In this document: positions 1-7,104 of the stretch, piece by piece | How positions within the stretch are numbered: position 1 is the stretch's first letter | How the letters are laid out: every line of letters starts with the position of its first letter | DNA from: Candidatus Sulfopaludibacter sp. SbA3 | GTDB taxonomy: Bacteria > Acidobacteriota > Vicinamibacteria > Vicinamibacterales > UBA2999 | NCBI GenBank assembly: GCA_945876205.1 | Contig: CAMCNL010000009.1 | Location: forward strand, 1-33,780 | Direction: 5' to 3' | Length of the DNA stretch: 33,780 nt | Position numbers and translations under genes: made by a program | The notes under the pieces: generated by a model | The model's database searches: none | Seen by the model: only the letters and a program-made list of their open reading frames with translations | What the model was told of the DNA's origin: nothing

Positions 1-155
1 TTCAGCACACGTCGCGTCGGGCCGGCCGGAAGATTCCGCGTCAACCCGCCAAGACACGAGCCTGCCGCGATATTCTGGCCGAGCATCACGAGAGGCCCGT
101 CGTGCGATTCGATGGTCGCGCGAATCAAGCCGTTGATGTGCTGCAGGTATTTCAC
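1..155 (-). CDS. Thiamine-diphosphate 2-oxoacid dehydrogenase-like E1 beta subunit (partial, N-terminal 51 residues)
   Basis: Only the first 51 codons are inside the window; the gene continues past position 1. It starts at GTG 155-153, overlapping the TGA of the alpha-subunit gene in a GTGA junction. The reading MKYLQHINGLIRA... with a later LVMLGQNI and an ending TRRVL matches the N-terminus of E1 beta (transketolase pyrimidine-binding fold), where the family usually has an alanine/leucine-rich first helix, a GEDV-type motif and FGPxRVxDTP. Here the usual acidic pair after the glycine is Q-N, so the subunit is divergent. Being directly behind an E1 alpha gene strongly supports the call. The TPP-contacting glutamate normally follows the RVxDTP segment and lies outside the window. 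Substrate and acceptor are unknown. Confidence 0.72.
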   Translation of the reverse strand, partial: MKYLQHINGLIRATIESHDGPLVMLGQNIAAGSCLGGLTRNLPAGPTRRVL

Positions 156-1060
156 GCCAGTTCCGCCTTGAGCAGCGCGAGTTGCTCGTCGGCGATGCCC
201 TGCAGCAACGTCATATCGACGTGATCCATCAGCGCATAGACCGGATCCTCGTGGCTCTCCCGCAGCACGGGCCATGTCCGCATTTCAACCGTCGGCGCCG
301 GACCCGCGTGATAGTTGATGTACCGGCCGTCAGGATCCGCACGCCAGTCACCGAGCGTGTGCAGATCGACTTCCACGATCGCCGGCCGACGGTCGCGCGC
401 GGTCTGGTCACGCACCTCCTGCAATACCCGCACGTATGCGTAGACATCGTTACCGGTGACTCGCCGGTACGGAATATCAAAAGCCTCCGCAAGCCGATCG
501 AGATGAATCGCGCAGCGGCGCTGCGCGATCGTCGTCGACATCGACCAGCCGTTGTTCTCCACAACGACCAGTCCGCTGACGTCGTAGGTGCGCATGAATG
601 TGAGGGTTTCGACGAACGCCCCCTCCTCGATCGCGCCGTCACCCGTCACGACGAAGACGATGCCTGGCGATTCCTTGACGCGCAGACCGAGGCCAATACC
701 TGCGGCGACTGGCAGCGCGTTGCCAAGAATGCTCGACGAGTAACGCACGCCGTCGCCTGGATTCGCGAGGTTCATCGACCCCAGCCTGGCGCCAGCAATG
801 CCACTGGCATTCAGGAGGAACTCGTCGAGAACCGGCTTGAAGCGCGCCGCCCGAGCGAGGTTGTAGTGGATATTGCGGTGCGGCAGGACGAGCTGATCGT
901 CCGTTGTCATGGCGCGGCTGACCGCGATGGCAATGGCTTCGTGCCCCATCGCCAGGTGAATCGGAATCTTGAACTCGCCGCTCTTGTAGCGCTCGTTGAT
1001 GAGCATCTGCGCGAGGCGCAGGCGCAGCACCTGCTGCGCAATTTCAGTGGAACCCATCAT
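152..1060 (-). CDS. Thiamine-diphosphate 2-oxoacid dehydrogenase-like E1 alpha subunit, divergent
   Basis: 302 residues, slightly short for the family. The TPP/Mg motif is clear: GDG at 140-142 and the closing NN at 169-170, about 28 residues later. A GHEA motif at 39-42 and LGNALPVAAGIGLG (112-125) are also typical. Two sites differ from ordinary pyruvate or branched-chain E1 alpha: the GGSMH motif reads GSMN (N97), and the GHSxxDP loop, which carries the catalytic histidine (His263 in human PDHA1), reads GDWRADP (D238). The protein should bind TPP and decarboxylate a 2-oxoacid, but the acyl acceptor may not be a lipoyl E2; no E2 or E3 gene is visible. Start ATG 1060 overlaps the previous stop (ATGA); ATG 1057 follows directly. 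In a sugar locus it may deliver a two-carbon unit to a ketosugar (inference). Confidence 0.87.
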   Translation of the reverse strand: MMGSTEIAQQVLRLRLAQMLINERYKSGEFKIPIHLAMGHEAIAIAVSRAMTTDDQLVLPHRNIHYNLARAARFKPVLDEFLLNASGIAGARLGSMNLANPGDGVRYSSSILGNALPVAAGIGLGLRVKESPGIVFVVTGDGAIEEGAFVETLTFMRTYDVSGLVVVENNGWSMSTTIAQRRCAIHLDRLAEAFDIPYRRVTGNDVYAYVRVLQEVRDQTARDRRPAIVEVDLHTLGDWRADPDGRYINYHAGPAPTVEMRTWPVLRESHEDPVYALMDHVDMTLLQGIADEQLALLKAELA

Positions 1061-1803
1061 AGGCGTTTCAGAAATCCCTCCGGCGACACCGTCACCAGCA
1101 GCTTGTCTTCATAGGTACGGTCGACGCCGAAGTCCGTATTCGCGGCGAGAAATTCGCGAACGGCGGCTTTCGGCCCCCGTCCCGCCTTCCACGCCTTGCC
1201 TTCGTGAAAACGGTCCGGCAGATCGTCGATCACCGTGTCGAACACGACGATGTAGCTACCCTGCGTGACAAAGGGCGAATAGAGCCGGAGCTCGGCCGCG
1301 ACGTGTTCGCTCGTGTGACTGGAATCCAGCACGACCAGCACGCGTTGACGCTTCCCGGCGTGGCGCGCCACTTCCGCCACCGTGGCCTCATCGATGGACG
1401 AACCCTGCACCATCACGACGCGGCGGCCGAGGGGATGGCCCTCGATCGCCTCGCGCGCATGGCTTCGGATGTCGACGTCTACGCCGATGACCTGACCTTC
1501 GCCCCCAAGCAGCTCGAGCATCGACGCGTAAAAGATCAACGAGCCGCCGCGCGCAACGCCGGTCTCGATCACCAGATCGGGCTTCACATTCCAGATCAGC
1601 TCCTGCATCGCCGCGATGTCTGACGGAAACTGGATGATCGGCACACCTAACCATGAGAAGTGGTAGTGGTACTCGTACGGGAGCACCGCGTGCACCCACT
1701 CGCGCGTGACGTCGCGGACGTGCGGATCGGCGTTCATCCGGCGCGTCATCTCGGCGTTGCGTACCTCGAACGCGTCAGCCCTGCCACTGTCAGTACCCGC
1801 CAT
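1057..1803 (-). CDS. CmcI-like (cephalosporin hydroxylase family) SAM-dependent methyltransferase
   Basis: 248 residues. The N-terminal half has the segment HYHFSWLGVPIIQFPSD (46-62), the Rossmann motif IETGVARGGS (79-88), the acidic strand end VDVDIR (108-113) and LDSSHTSEHV (159-168), in the order seen in the CmcI / rhamnosyl O-methyltransferase family (PF04989). These are class I SAM-binding proteins with a metal site. Despite the historical 'hydroxylase' name, most members in glycan and antibiotic clusters are thought to O-methylate sugars. No signal peptide, so cytoplasmic. It is coupled to both neighbours: the start ATG shares one base with the PhyH stop (TGATG), and its stop overlaps the E1 alpha start (ATGA). 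The target is unknown; a methyl ether on the deoxyheptose made by the preceding genes is plausible. Confidence 0.85.
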   Translation of the reverse strand: MAGTDSGRADAFEVRNAEMTRRMNADPHVRDVTREWVHAVLPYEYHYHFSWLGVPIIQFPSDIAAMQELIWNVKPDLVIETGVARGGSLIFYASMLELLGGEGQVIGVDVDIRSHAREAIEGHPLGRRVVMVQGSSIDEATVAEVARHAGKRQRVLVVLDSSHTSEHVAAELRLYSPFVTQGSYIVVFDTVIDDLPDRFHEGKAWKAGRGPKAAVREFLAANTDFGVDRTYEDKLLVTVSPEGFLKRL

Positions 1804-2552
1804 CAGCGATCCTTCAGGCGAACGACTTCACGCTGCCGGTCGTTCAATCCGGCCATGAATTCCGGGGTGAACGACAGGCCGAGCCTGCCCCAGTCGGGCA
1901 TGTAGCCCACGCTGTAGCAGAAGTAGATGGTGCGCCGCGGCCGGCCAGACACGTTCGGGACGCTGCCGTGCGTGAGCGCTTCCGTAAAAACAACCGCATC
2001 TCCAGGCTCGCCTGGTACAGGGATAAGCGATGGGTTCTCGTCCGGGTGGTCGCCGAAGGGCCGCCTGAAGTTCGCTTTGTGCGATCCGGGCACGACCGCG
2101 AAACAGCCGTCCTCGGTCTGGTTGTTCTGGATCGGAAACACCGCTTTCGTGGTCGTCGAAAACATCTGTGTGTTGTGGCACATGTACGTCGCCTTCGGAT
2201 GCAGCGGGGTGGCTCCCATATGCAGGTAGGTATATCCAGTGCCCCATCGGTAAATCGCGTAGGTGTGATTGAGGCGATACAAGTGCAGCGACACCTCGTC
2301 GATGATATCGAGCACTTCCGGAATGTCGACGAATGCGTTGAGCGCCGGGTCCGCCTCGACAATGTTCGAGACGTAGAGCTCAGCTGGTGTGCGGGGCTTT
2401 CCAAGAGTCACCCCATTGGGGTAACGCTCGGGCGCGAGCTGATCGATGACGTCGAGCACTTTGTTGCAGGCCGCGATCGTCTCAGGTGGCACGACGCCCT
2501 TGAGCACCAGGTAGCCATTCAGGTCGAAGAGATAGCGCTGCTTATCGTCCAT
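1803..2552 (-). CDS. Phytanoyl-CoA dioxygenase (PhyH) family Fe(II)/2-oxoglutarate oxygenase
   Basis: 249 residues. It has the PhyH layout: an N-terminal DLNGYLVLKGVVPPE segment (10-24), a double-stranded beta-helix core with CFAVVPGSHKANF (150-162) and GDAVVFTEALTHGSVPN (184-200), where H195 is the distal iron ligand and R206/R207 follow as candidate 2-oxoglutarate contacts. The usual proximal HxD is not evident. The sequence reads YLHMGATPLH (109-118), resembling a PhyH subgroup with an LHGG-type motif, so the proximal ligand assignment is uncertain. Probable role: hydroxylation or oxidation of a sugar nucleotide or glycan. A good GGGAGA ribosome site lies at 2562-2557, four bases before the ATG. 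A 27-base gap separates it from the epimerase gene ahead; its stop shares one base with the next start. Confidence 0.87.
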   Translation of the reverse strand: MDDKQRYLFDLNGYLVLKGVVPPETIAACNKVLDVIDQLAPERYPNGVTLGKPRTPAELYVSNIVEADPALNAFVDIPEVLDIIDEVSLHLYRLNHTYAIYRWGTGYTYLHMGATPLHPKATYMCHNTQMFSTTTKAVFPIQNNQTEDGCFAVVPGSHKANFRRPFGDHPDENPSLIPVPGEPGDAVVFTEALTHGSVPNVSGRPRRTIYFCYSVGYMPDWGRLGLSFTPEFMAGLNDRQREVVRLKDR

Positions 2553-2579
2553 TGACTCTCCCGCAGTGTGCCGGCGAGC

Positions 2580-3146
2580 TCACAGCTCGACGCCCCCGAC
2601 TGTGTCCGTGAAATGTCTGAAATTCGGATATTGGCGGTCGCGATCGGAGATGACGGGCTCGGCGCCGCCAAGCTGCCAGTCAATCGCGAGGTCCGGATCG
2701 TTCCACGCAATCCCCGTCCCATGCTGGTCGGAGTACCGTGTGTCGGCGCGCAGCAGGAGGTCGCAATGGTCGGTCAGTGAGACGCATCCGTGCGCAAATC
2801 CGCGAGCCGCGTAGAGCGTCGAGTATACGCCGCCAGCCAATCGCACCGACTCCCAGCGCCCGAATGTGCGACTGCCGCGACGGATATCCACCGACACCCA
2901 CAGCACCTCTCCGCGAACCGCGGTGATGGTCTTGCCTTCCACCGCCGGCGGCAATGACGCATGAAGCCCGCGCACGGTGTGGCGGCGTGCGGTGTAGGAC
3001 CGGCTTTCCTGCAGCCACGTGGTGTTCAAACCGGCGGCCCTGAACGCATCCACGTCGAACAGGCGCGTGAACGATCCGCGGCTGTCCTCACGCGGCTCTG
3101 GCGTGAGCAGGAAAAGGCCGTCCAGTTTCAGCGGTTCGATACGCAC
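2580..3146 (-). CDS. dTDP-4-dehydrorhamnose 3,5-epimerase (RmlC) family sugar epimerase
   Basis: 188 residues from a GTG start at 3146, chosen because the upstream gene ends at 3154 and the family N-terminus (RIEPLKLDGLFLLTP) begins there. The cupin shows the RmlC landmarks: EDSRGSFTRLF (20-30), VRGLH with the catalytic-type H62 (58-62), RGFAHG (115-120), Y138, and IAWNDPDLAIDW (146-157). It should epimerise C3 and/or C5 of a nucleotide 4-keto-6-deoxy sugar. Since no dTDP-glucose genes are present and GDP-heptose genes are, the substrate is more likely GDP-6-deoxy-4-keto-heptose, as with RmlC-like enzymes of the Campylobacter deoxyheptose pathway. It lies 7 bases after a reductase-like gene. 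No strong ribosome site is visible before the GTG. Confidence 0.86.
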   Translation of the reverse strand: MRIEPLKLDGLFLLTPEPREDSRGSFTRLFDVDAFRAAGLNTTWLQESRSYTARRHTVRGLHASLPPAVEGKTITAVRGEVLWVSVDIRRGSRTFGRWESVRLAGGVYSTLYAARGFAHGCVSLTDHCDLLLRADTRYSDQHGTGIAWNDPDLAIDWQLGGAEPVISDRDRQYPNFRHFTDTVGGVEL

Positions 3147-3153
3147 GCGATAA

Positions 3154-4026
3154 TCACACGAAGGCGAGGAGACTACGAAGGCCTTCCTCGAGGTCCACCG
3201 TAGGGCTCCACTGGAACAGTTCTGCCGCGCGATCGCCCGAGACGTCCCGGACGCTGGCGGAACCGCCGGTGGCCACCACCTGTGCCGACGTGCCAAGCAC
3301 GCGTGCGGACGCGTCGGCGATCTCACGGAGCGTGACGAGACGACTCCCCTCGAGATTGACCACGGTGAAGCCGGGCCATCCGACAGCTTTCACAATGCCG
3401 CGCGCGATATCCGACACGTGGATGAAGCGGCGCGCTGTCTGCTCCGAGCCGACCTGCACCGTCTCTCCCCGCCGAATCTTGTGAAGAATCGCCTCCACCG
3501 CCGACCAGTTCGATGGCCTCGGCCCATAGATGATGCCGAAGCGCAGCACGGTCGTGTCGCAGAAGCCGCGGAGGAACTGCTGCCGCAACACGGCCTCGCC
3601 CGCCAGCTTCGACAGCGCGTACTCGGACGTGTGTCGAGAGATATCGATGATCGAGTCCTCTGTTTTCACGACGCCGGCCTGACAGGAATCGTACACCCAC
3701 TCGCTCGACGCGAAGATGAACTGCTTCGCGCCTTTGGCCTTTGCCGCGCGCATCAGGTTGAGCGTACCCATGACGTTCACGTCAAACGTGTCGTACAGGT
3801 GATCCACGCAATCGGCGTCACGCGACATGGCGGCCAGGTGAACGACCGCGTCGACGTCCTCGGGCAGCACCTCTTCGACGCGCTCCGAGCGAATGTCCAG
3901 GTGCTCGAATCCCTCGCGCGACACCGGCGCCGAATCGATACCGGTGCAGGCGATTCCAGCGGAGGCGCACTGCGCGAGCAGCTCGCGCCCCACGAAGCTC
4001 TCAGACCCTGTTATGAAAAGACGCAT
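3154..4026 (-). CDS. NAD(P)-dependent sugar epimerase/dehydratase or 4-ketoreductase (extended SDR)
   Basis: 290 residues from ATG 4026, five bases after the preceding SDR stop. An extended short-chain dehydrogenase: Rossmann motif TGSESFVG (6-13), VVHLAA (61-66), the serine region FASSEWVYD (105-113) and the catalytic pair Y136/K140 in YALSK, then FGIIYGPR (163-170) and RRFIHVSDIARG (199-210). The usual middle glycine of TGxxGFxG is S10, a mild departure that does not remove the first or last glycine. A reductase of a GDP-4-keto-deoxyheptose (GDP-fucose-synthase or DdahC-like role) is the likeliest job, because it stands between an SDR and an RmlC-like epimerase. A 4-epimerase is the main alternative. 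Confidence 0.85.
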   Translation of the reverse strand: MRLFITGSESFVGRELLAQCASAGIACTGIDSAPVSREGFEHLDIRSERVEEVLPEDVDAVVHLAAMSRDADCVDHLYDTFDVNVMGTLNLMRAAKAKGAKQFIFASSEWVYDSCQAGVVKTEDSIIDISRHTSEYALSKLAGEAVLRQQFLRGFCDTTVLRFGIIYGPRPSNWSAVEAILHKIRRGETVQVGSEQTARRFIHVSDIARGIVKAVGWPGFTVVNLEGSRLVTLREIADASARVLGTSAQVVATGGSASVRDVSGDRAAELFQWSPTVDLEEGLRSLLAFV

Positions 4027-4031
4027 CGCGC

Positions 4032-4796
4032 TCAGTCGCCGCCAGCCACGGTAAAGATCTCGCCGGTGATGAAGTTGCCGGATTCGCCGGCGAGAAAGAG
4101 CGCCATCCGGGCGATGTCGTCCGGGCTGCCTGCGCGCTTGAGCAGCACTTTGTCGAGTCGCTTCTGGAACAGCTCGTCGCTGTACCCATCGACCCGGCGG
4201 TGCATACCCGTCTCGATCAGACCGCATCGAATCGAATTTACCAGAATATTGTACTGAGCCCCTTCACGCGCCAGTCCGACCGTGAGCGCATCGAGCGCGG
4301 CTTTGGACGCCGAATAATGCAAACTGCGGGGACCGCCGTACTTCTGCGAGACGGAGCTGATGTTGATGATGCGGCCCCAGCCGCGGAGTGTCATGTCGAG
4401 GAAGGCCTCGCGGCTGAGAAAAAAAGGCGCCTTGGCGTTCAGCGCGAGCGTGTGATCCCACGAATCCTCGTCAAGCTCGGTGAAATGTGCGTACCCGTAG
4501 CACGCGCCGGCGTTGTTGACGAGGACGTCGATCCCTCCGGAGGCTCGCACGAAGTCGGAGACGAGCGTTCGACGGACAGCGCCGTCCTGCAGGTCGCCCG
4601 CCATCACGTGCGCCTGACCACCGGCCTCGCGGATCGATGCGGCGACAGCCTCGGCTCCCTCCCGCGCCTGGCGATAATGCACGCCGACGCACGCGCCTGC
4701 CGCCCCGAACATGCGCGCCGTGGCAGCGCCGATGCCGGTACTCGCTCCGGTAACCAGGACGCGCCTGTCCTTGAATGATGTGGTGGTATCGGTCAA
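4032..4796 (-). CDS. Short-chain dehydrogenase/reductase (classical SDR, FabG-like)
   Basis: 254 residues from a TTG start at 4796, which overlaps the TGA of hddA as TTGA. No closer ATG precedes the Rossmann fold; the next in-frame ATG upstream is deep inside hddA. All classical SDR elements are present: TGASTGIG (16-23), NNAG (94-97), LNAKAPF (119-125), INISSVS (145-150 region), the catalytic Y161/K165 in YSASK, and a C-terminal ITGEIFTVAGGD typical of FabG-like proteins. In this operon it probably reduces a keto group on a sugar or small acid intermediate; the sequence alone does not reveal the substrate. It sits between hddA and an extended-SDR gene with 4-base overlap and 5-base gap. Confidence 0.88.
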   Translation of the reverse strand: MTDTTTSFKDRRVLVTGASTGIGAATARMFGAAGACVGVHYRQAREGAEAVAASIREAGGQAHVMAGDLQDGAVRRTLVSDFVRASGGIDVLVNNAGACYGYAHFTELDEDSWDHTLALNAKAPFFLSREAFLDMTLRGWGRIINISSVSQKYGGPRSLHYSASKAALDALTVGLAREGAQYNILVNSIRCGLIETGMHRRVDGYSDELFQKRLDKVLLKRAGSPDDIARMALFLAGESGNFITGEIFTVAGGD

Positions 4797-5773
4797 TCGC
4801 TCACGTAAATGATTTTGCTGCCCTGCGGCTCGAACAGGAACGGAGTCTCCTTCAGATCCCGGAGCGCCTGCCGAACGCTCTCCTGGCACGATTGCTCGCA
4901 GTACAGGAGAAGGAAGCCGCCTCCTCCCGCGCCAAGGACCTTGCCGCCGATCGCCCCCGCCCTGCGGGCGCGTTCGTAGCAGTCGTCGATCACACTGTTC
5001 GAGATCCCGCTCGCCAGCTTCTTCTTGTACTCCCAGCTCTCGTGGAGCAGCTCTCCGAACGTGCGGAAGTCCATCCTGACGATCAACTCGGACATCTGCT
5101 CCGCGAGGTCCACCAGGTGCGTCACGTAGTGGCCATTGTCGCCGATGTTGGCTTTCTGCTCCACGAGGATATCCGACGACACCCTCGTCCTCCCTGTGTA
5201 GAACAGCAGCAATTTTGAGTTGAGCTCGTCGCGTGTGGCACGGCCGCAGATCAGGGGATCGACAAAGACGCTGTCATCGCTGTTGAAACGGATGAAATTG
5301 AGTCCGCCGTACGCGGCCGCGTATTGATCCTGCTTGCCAATTGGATGGCCCAGAATGTCGATTTCGATCCGGCTCGCTTCCCGCGCGAGCCGCTCGGCCG
5401 ACGCGTGCTGTCCCCTGTACGCGTACAGTGCGTTGAGCACGCCAACTGCCAAGGCGCTCGACGAGCCGAGGCCCACTCCAGCCTGGCCGAGGGGCACATC
5501 GCCCATGTACACGATATCGATGCCCTTCGAGATCCCGACGATCTTCAGCGCTTCGCGGATGATGTTGTGTTCGATCTCATCGACATGCTCGACCATCTCC
5601 GTCTTCGAATAGCTGACACGGATCAGATCGTCGAATTTTTTGTTGACCGTGATGTAGATGTACCGATCGAGGGTCGTGCTGACGACGGCGCCGTAGCGCT
5701 GCCGGTAGAACACGGGCAGGTCCGACCCACCCCCCATGAAGCTGACGCGCATCGGCGTTCGCGAAATGATCAT
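4793..5773 (-). CDS. hddA: D-glycero-alpha-D-manno-heptose 7-phosphate kinase
   Basis: 326 residues, close to known HddA proteins. GHMP-kinase motifs in order: substrate motif GGGSDLP (14-20), the phosphate-binding loop GLGSSSALAVG (101-111), DILGHPIGKQDQYAAAYGG (139-157), which is highly characteristic of the HddA/fucokinase branch, and GGKVLGAGGGGFLLLY (276-291). It phosphorylates C1 of D-glycero-D-manno-heptose 7-phosphate on the route to GDP-D-glycero-alpha-D-manno-heptose. The isomerase for the preceding step (gmhA) is about 4 kb upstream in the same operon, supporting the assignment. The phosphatase (GmhB) and guanylyltransferase (HddC) are not in the window. The ATG overlaps the previous stop (ATGA). 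Confidence 0.92.
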   Translation of the reverse strand: MIISRTPMRVSFMGGGSDLPVFYRQRYGAVVSTTLDRYIYITVNKKFDDLIRVSYSKTEMVEHVDEIEHNIIREALKIVGISKGIDIVYMGDVPLGQAGVGLGSSSALAVGVLNALYAYRGQHASAERLAREASRIEIDILGHPIGKQDQYAAAYGGLNFIRFNSDDSVFVDPLICGRATRDELNSKLLLFYTGRTRVSSDILVEQKANIGDNGHYVTHLVDLAEQMSELIVRMDFRTFGELLHESWEYKKKLASGISNSVIDDCYERARRAGAIGGKVLGAGGGGFLLLYCEQSCQESVRQALRDLKETPFLFEPQGSKIIYVSD

Positions 5774-6639
5774 ACTGTCCCCGCTTGCACCTGGAGTGTT
5801 TCGCGCAATCCCGACTCGAGGTCAAACGCGGGTTGCCAGTCCGTATCACGCTGCAGCTGTGAAATGTCCGCCCAGAAATCCTGGTCGGGTACCCCTGGTG
5901 GAACGTCCGTCGTCTCCCCGCTGCCGAGCAGCCGTTCGACGACCGCGATGACCTCGGCAACGGGTGTCGGTCGTCCAGACCCCACGTTGTAGACCGTTCC
6001 GGCGGGACGTTGCTCGACGACGGCGGCGATCGCCCGGGCGACGTCGCCGACGAACACGAAGTCGTGCCGATTGTACGGAGCCTTCAGCGTCGGCCGGTGT
6101 CCCTGCCGCAGCGACGCGATCAGGTGCGGCACCAGCGACTGCGGACGCTGACCGGGGCCGTAGACAAAGAACAGACGCAGCCAATAGAAATGCATGCCGT
6201 GCGTCCGGGCGATGGCCTGACCCAGGAACCGCAGCGCGTTCTTCGCGGCATGGAACGGCTCGGTGCCGTTGAGCGGGGCGTCCTCGCCAAGTTGCCCCGA
6301 CCGCGAGGCATACTCCCAGCAACTGCCCGTGGACACGATCGCCTGGCAGCCGGCCTCTGCCGCAAGGCGGAGGAACCTGAGGCTGTGCTCGAAGTTGCGC
6401 AGCGTCTGCGGCAATGAGTAGTCCGGAAGGTTCTCCCAGGCCAGATGCACCGCGGCATCGGGAGCGAATCGTCGCAGCGCCTCGCCGACGACATCGGCGT
6501 CCTCGAGGTTGCCGTGCACGTATCCCTCCCCCGCCGGCTTCTGCCGCGTCAGCACGAGCACGTCATGGCCGCGCTCACGCAATAAGGGCACGAGAGCCCG
6601 GCCGATGATCCCGGTACCCCCGGTCACGAAGATACGCAT
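5770..6639 (-). CDS. NAD(P)-dependent extended-SDR sugar epimerase/reductase with Phe at the catalytic Tyr position
   Basis: 289 residues. The N-terminus MRIFVTGGTGIIG has an intact TGGTGIIG nucleotide motif (6-13). AVHLAWENLPDY (63-74), VSTGSCWEYA (102-111), LRLFFVYGPGQRP (154-166), HDFVFVGDVARA (192-203) and YNVGSGRPTPVAEV are typical of sugar-nucleotide epimerases and reductases. The usual YxxxK reads F129-HAA-K133; the codon is TTC. Without the tyrosine the hydride-transfer chemistry may differ, or S103/T104/S106 may compensate. It lies between an RmlC-like epimerase and hddA and overlaps hddA by four bases. A possible role is reduction or epimerisation of a GDP-4-keto-heptose. An AGGAAG ribosome site lies about 12 bases before the ATG. 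Confidence 0.83.
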   Translation of the reverse strand: MRIFVTGGTGIIGRALVPLLRERGHDVLVLTRQKPAGEGYVHGNLEDADVVGEALRRFAPDAAVHLAWENLPDYSLPQTLRNFEHSLRFLRLAAEAGCQAIVSTGSCWEYASRSGQLGEDAPLNGTEPFHAAKNALRFLGQAIARTHGMHFYWLRLFFVYGPGQRPQSLVPHLIASLRQGHRPTLKAPYNRHDFVFVGDVARAIAAVVEQRPAGTVYNVGSGRPTPVAEVIAVVERLLGSGETTDVPPGVPDQDFWADISQLQRDTDWQPAFDLESGLRETLQVQAGTV

Positions 6640-6654
6640 GAATACGGTGGCTTC

Positions 6655-7104
6655 CTAAAAGTCGCGGCGCGCCCAGTCGTACGGGATCTCGCCGGAGTGA
6701 GGGTCGATGCGGACGTACTTGAGGGCCGGGTCGTGCGCGTGCGACGCCACGTTGGTCATGAGGGCGAATGGGTCGGTCATGCCCTTGGTGCCGTTCGCGA
6801 TCCCGGCGGGAATGTGGACGAGGCAGTAGTTGTCGTCTCCGAAAAATATTTCCTGAATCTCTCCCTTGGTGGGCGAGCTCGGCCTCATGTCGCAGAGCAC
6901 GAGCTTGATCATGCCGAAGAGGCAGATGTAATTCAGGATCAGCTGTTCGTGAACGTGCCATCCGTTCACGACGCCGAAATAAAGCTTCTTGAAGTACACC
7001 TCGCCGAACTCATTCAGCTGGGTGTCACGGCGCACGCCGTGCATGATGGTGCCGCGCTCGTCCGCGATGCGCCGCAGCGGCACAATCTTCACGTCCTCGA
7101 TCAT
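6655..7104 (-). CDS. Short RmlC-like cupin, dTDP-4-dehydrorhamnose 3,5-epimerase-related
   Basis: 149 residues from ATG 7104, which overlaps the C-methyltransferase stop (ATGA). The protein is a single cupin: ERGTIMHGVRRD (16-27), GEVYFKKLYFGVVNGWHVHEQ (34-54), FFGDDNYCLVHIPAGIANG (87-105) and the ending DPHSGEIPYDW (134-144). The layout follows the short epimerase-related proteins rather than full RmlC. The RGLH motif is replaced by VNGWHVH (H50, H52), and the usual IPxGxAHG reads IPAGIANG, so the second histidine is N104. It could be a 3- or 5-epimerase, or a 3,4-ketoisomerase-like cupin, on the 4-keto deoxyheptose. It is the second cupin of this type in the module, implying two separate stereochemical steps or one accessory role. 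Confidence 0.82.
   Translation of the reverse strand: MIEDVKIVPLRRIADERGTIMHGVRRDTQLNEFGEVYFKKLYFGVVNGWHVHEQLILNYICLFGMIKLVLCDMRPSSPTKGEIQEIFFGDDNYCLVHIPAGIANGTKGMTDPFALMTNVASHAHDPALKYVRIDPHSGEIPYDWARRDF

Noticed and set aside
152-1060. Housekeeping pyruvate dehydrogenase E1
   Set aside because: No E2/E3 genes are visible, key histidines are replaced, and the gene is coupled to glycan genes.
182-1114. A 310-codon plus-strand open frame opposite the E1 alpha gene, and many similar plus-strand frames across the window
   Set aside because: They are antisense to confident minus-strand genes, arginine/alanine-biased as expected in G+C-rich DNA, and show no domain motif or ribosome site.
2580-3146. 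dTDP-rhamnose pathway from the RmlC-like gene
   Set aside because: No RmlA or RmlB is present; the neighbours are GDP-heptose genes, so the dTDP assignment of RmlC is not supported.
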